Source of the DNA: Verrucomicrobiia bacterium | GTDB taxonomy: Bacteria; Verrucomicrobiota; Verrucomicrobiia; Limisphaerales; JAJOIW01 | Reading direction: 5' to 3' | Length of the DNA: 34,629 nt | NCBI GenBank assembly: GCA_030425355.1 | Contig: JAUIAG010000019.1 | Span: 1-34,629, forward strand | Shown: one piece after another, positions 33,227 through 34,629 of the stretch | Position numbering within the stretch: position 1 is the stretch's first letter | How the letters are laid out: each line of letters begins with the position of its first letter | Notes under the pieces: model-generated | The model's database searches: none | What the model saw: the letters and a program-made list of their open reading frames with translations, nothing else | What the model was told of the DNA's origin: nothing | Position numbers and translations under genes: made by a program

Positions 33227-33268
33227 TGTGATACGGCCTGCCATTGAAGATCCGCAGGCTGTATCACA
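33227..33268. terminator. Long hairpin between glyS and sodA
   Basis: Arms 33227-33241 (TGTGATACGGCCTGC) and 33254-33268 (GCAGGCTGTATCACA) form a 15-bp stem with a single G-U pair and a 12-base loop, starting 37 bases after the glyS stop. It lacks a T-run, so it may act as a factor-assisted terminator or mRNA 3'-end stabiliser, or be a protein-binding palindrome. The GTGATAC/GTATCAC core is suggestive of a regulator site but lies between convergent genes. Confidence 0.6.
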
Positions 33269-33332
33269 TCCACTCATCATCCATACATTTCTGCCAGGTG
33301 CCACCCGGAGAAACCGGAACCCGTTTGGACAA

Positions 33333-33363
33333 TAAAAAATCCGACGGATCAGGTCCGCCGGAT
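33333..33363 (-). terminator. Intrinsic terminator of sodA
   Basis: On the - strand the stem ATCCG-C-GGACC...CGGAT (arms 33339-33348 and 33354-33363 with one mismatch, 5-base loop) is followed by a run of T residues. It lies 37 bases downstream of the sodA stop. Confidence 0.75.
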
Positions 33364-33400
33364 GATGGGGAAAACAAATTATTTATCCGATACGTGAAAC

Positions 33401-34009
33401 TCAGGCAGTGGCTGAGCCGTAGAGTTCTGCAACTTTGTTCCAGTTGACAACATTCCAGAATGCCTTGAGGTAATCCGGGCGCTTGTTCTGGTATTTGAGG
33501 TAATATGCATGTTCCCACACGTCACAGCCGAGGATCGGGGTTTGTCCGGTCATGACCGGACTGTCCTGGTTCGGTGTGCTGGTGATTTCAAGTTTGCCGT
33601 TGTTCACGATGAGCCATGCCCATCCGCTTCCGAACCGTGCGGCACCGGCGGCTTCAAACTTCTCCTTGAAGGACTCGAAGTTGCCGAAAGCGGCATCGAT
33701 TTCCGCTGCCAGCTTGCCGGTTGGAGTGCCTCCGGCATTGGGGCTCATGATCTGCCAGAAAAGTGAGTGGTTGGCATGGCCGCCGCCGTTGTTGCGCACG
33801 GCTGTGCGGATATTTTCCGGAACACTGTCAAGATCCCTGATGAGGTCTTCAATGGACTTGTTTCCAAGATCAGTTCCTTCGATGGCCGCATTGAGTTTGG
33901 AGACGTAGGTGGCGTGGTGTTTGCCGTGGTGGATCTCCATGGTGGTGGCGTCAATGTGAGGCTCGAGAGCGTTGTGCGGATACGGAAGGTCAGGTAGTTG
34001 ATATGCCAT
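33401..34009 (-). CDS. sodA: Superoxide dismutase, Mn-type of the Fe/Mn family
   Basis: 202 residues, standard length. It dismutates superoxide to oxygen and hydrogen peroxide in the cytoplasm; there is no signal peptide. Metal ligands are H27 (EIHHGKHH), H81 ([11 protein letters not shown]), D163 and H167 ([10 protein letters not shown]). The outer-sphere residues G77 and Q148 (PNQDSP) favour manganese over iron, although cambialistic use cannot be excluded. The ending [17 protein letters not shown] is typical. A perfect TTGACA promoter lies upstream and a hairpin terminator downstream, so it is a single-gene unit. Confidence 0.97.
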   Translation of the reverse strand: MAYQLPDLPYPHNALEPHIDATTMEIHHGKHHATYVSKLNAAIEGTDLGNKSIEDLIRDLDSVPENIRTAVRNNGGGHANHSLFWQIMSPNAGGTPTGKLAAEIDAAFGNFESFKEKFEAAGAARFGSGWAWLIVNNGKLEITSTPNQDSPVMTGQTPILGCDVWEHAYYLKYQNKRPDYLKAFWNVVNWNKVAELYGSATA

Positions 34010-34047
34010 AGTTTGTTTATTCTTTGTTCAGAATAGCTTCTGTTTCC

Positions 34048-34075
34048 ATAATCAAACCATCCCGGTAAATGTCAA
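34048..34075 (-). promoter_or_regulatory. Candidate sodA promoter
   Basis: On the - strand a perfect TTGACA (34075-34070) is followed after 16 bases by GATTAT (34053-34048), four matches to the -10 consensus. The predicted start near 34041 gives a leader of about 31 AT-rich bases without a clear Shine-Dalgarno. Confidence 0.55.
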
Positions 34076-34156
34076 GTGGTCGAAGGCCGTGATTCCATCC
34101 TGCGGTGCTTAACTGTTGCCTTTGCTGCCCGCATGGTGAGTTATGGGTTGTTAAGG

Positions 34157-34169
34157 TGTCCGGCGGACA
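34157..34169. promoter_or_regulatory. Short palindrome upstream of the esterase gene
   Basis: TGTCCG-G-CGGACA is a perfect inverted repeat with 6-bp arms, 41 bases before ATG 34211 in the gap 34010-34210. It could be an operator for the esterase gene; nothing else distinctive is seen between the sodA promoter and this site. Confidence 0.25.
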
Positions 34170-34210
34170 TCTTCTTGCATGGATGGAAGCCCGGGCGGAT
34201 AATCACCGCC

Positions 34211-34629
34211 ATGAACACTTATATGTCCTCAGGGCTGGCCCGGCGCTGCTTTGTGCTGATGGCGGCCTCGGCAATTGCATTGACCCATCTGCCGGCTCTC
34301 GAAAATTACACGGAAGATCCGGGGGCTGCCGGAGACGGGGATCACGTTATCGGGCCTGATTTCCCGGTCGACGAGGCGTTGACGGATCTGGGAAATCCCA
34401 AAGGCCGGCAGTTCGAATTTTCCATGCCTTTGAGTGAGAGCCGGATTTTCCGTGGAGACGATGTCACTCTGGAACCGGAGCGGAAGCCGGTCCGGAAGGA
34501 ACGGAAGGTTTTCGTTTATGTTCCCCATGCGTACCGCAACGGGGATGAAGCACCGATTCTGGTGATTCACGACGGGCCGGGCGTTCTTCCCCTGGTCAAG
34601 AACGCCCTGGACAACCTCACCAGACCGGC
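34211..34629 (+). CDS. Secreted esterase (enterochelin-esterase-like), 3' truncated by window end
   Basis: 139 codons are visible and the frame stays open to the window end. ATG 34211 gives a signal peptide (RRCFVLMAASAIALTHLPAL); ATG 34223 is an alternative. From residue 61 the sequence GNPKGRQFEFSMPLSESRIF followed by KVFVYVPHAYRNG and APILVIHDGPG matches the start of the alpha/beta-hydrolase esterase family related to IroE/Fes, common as secreted enzymes in Verrucomicrobiota and Planctomycetes. Related enzymes hydrolyse esters of siderophores or of plant or algal polymers; the catalytic serine lies beyond the window, so activity cannot be checked. An imperfect GGGCGG is 12 bases upstream of the ATG. 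Confidence 0.82.
   Translation, partial: MNTYMSSGLARRCFVLMAASAIALTHLPALENYTEDPGAAGDGDHVIGPDFPVDEALTDLGNPKGRQFEFSMPLSESRIFRGDDVTLEPERKPVRKERKVFVYVPHAYRNGDEAPILVIHDGPGVLPLVKNALDNLTRP

Noticed and set aside
1..34629. CRISPR, tRNA, rRNA or transposon
   Set aside because: No spaced direct repeats, cloverleaf, rRNA core sequence, or transposase/integrase motif was seen on reading the window.

Overview
The window looks like chromosomal DNA of a free-living member of the Verrucomicrobiota (PVC superphylum). The main clues are three sets of genes with the PVC-typical PSCyt1/DUF1549/DUF1553 and DUF1501 families, and a 1393-residue fibronectin-type protein ending in the WRLxxFGT-type tail common in Verrucomicrobiota. 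All assignments come from reading motifs; no database search was run. I saw no tRNA, rRNA, CRISPR array, integrase or insertion sequence.

Layout. 1-215: 3' end of an unrecognised gene. 298-6155 (+): module 1, encoding a secreted thioredoxin-fold-like protein without a CxxC motif, a PSCyt1/Ig-like/DUF1549/DUF1553 protein, a Tat-exported DUF1501 protein and a secreted beta-propeller, closed by a perfect 13-bp hairpin terminator. 6250-10432 (-): a periplasmic GspC/PilP-like protein and a SWIM-SNF2 helicase. 10630-12905 (+): a BamE/SmpA-like lipoprotein and a secreted GH13 alpha-glucanase. 13112-17293 (-): the giant secreted propeller/Fn3/reelin-like protein. 17569-22379 (+): module 2, PSCyt1/DUF1549/DUF1553, DUF1501, a WD40 protein without a signal peptide, and a small two-helix membrane protein. 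22443-26287 (-): DUF2007, DUF5077/DUF3472 and an unrecognised secreted barrel-like enzyme candidate. 26407-30182 (+): module 3, with DUF1501 first and the cytochrome-type protein second, overlapping by one base. 30242-34009: housekeeping genes ald (-), glyS (+) and sodA (-). 34211-end: 5' part of a secreted esterase.

The best candidate for an undescribed system is the repeated module. In each, a predicted exported haem-motif protein is paired with a Tat-targeted DUF1501 protein (alkaline-phosphatase-like clan). Two of the three modules add a beta-propeller directly downstream. This suggests an exported complex, perhaps joining electron transfer to hydrolysis of a sulfated or phosphorylated substrate, but the substrate and chemistry cannot be read from the sequence. 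Nearby secreted carbohydrate-related proteins (GH13, DUF3472, the unknown barrel) fit a polymer-degrading lifestyle.

A second theme is gene expression. Most starts lack a clear Shine-Dalgarno motif, and several have a -10-like hexamer about 6-7 bases before the ATG, which raises the possibility of leaderless mRNAs.
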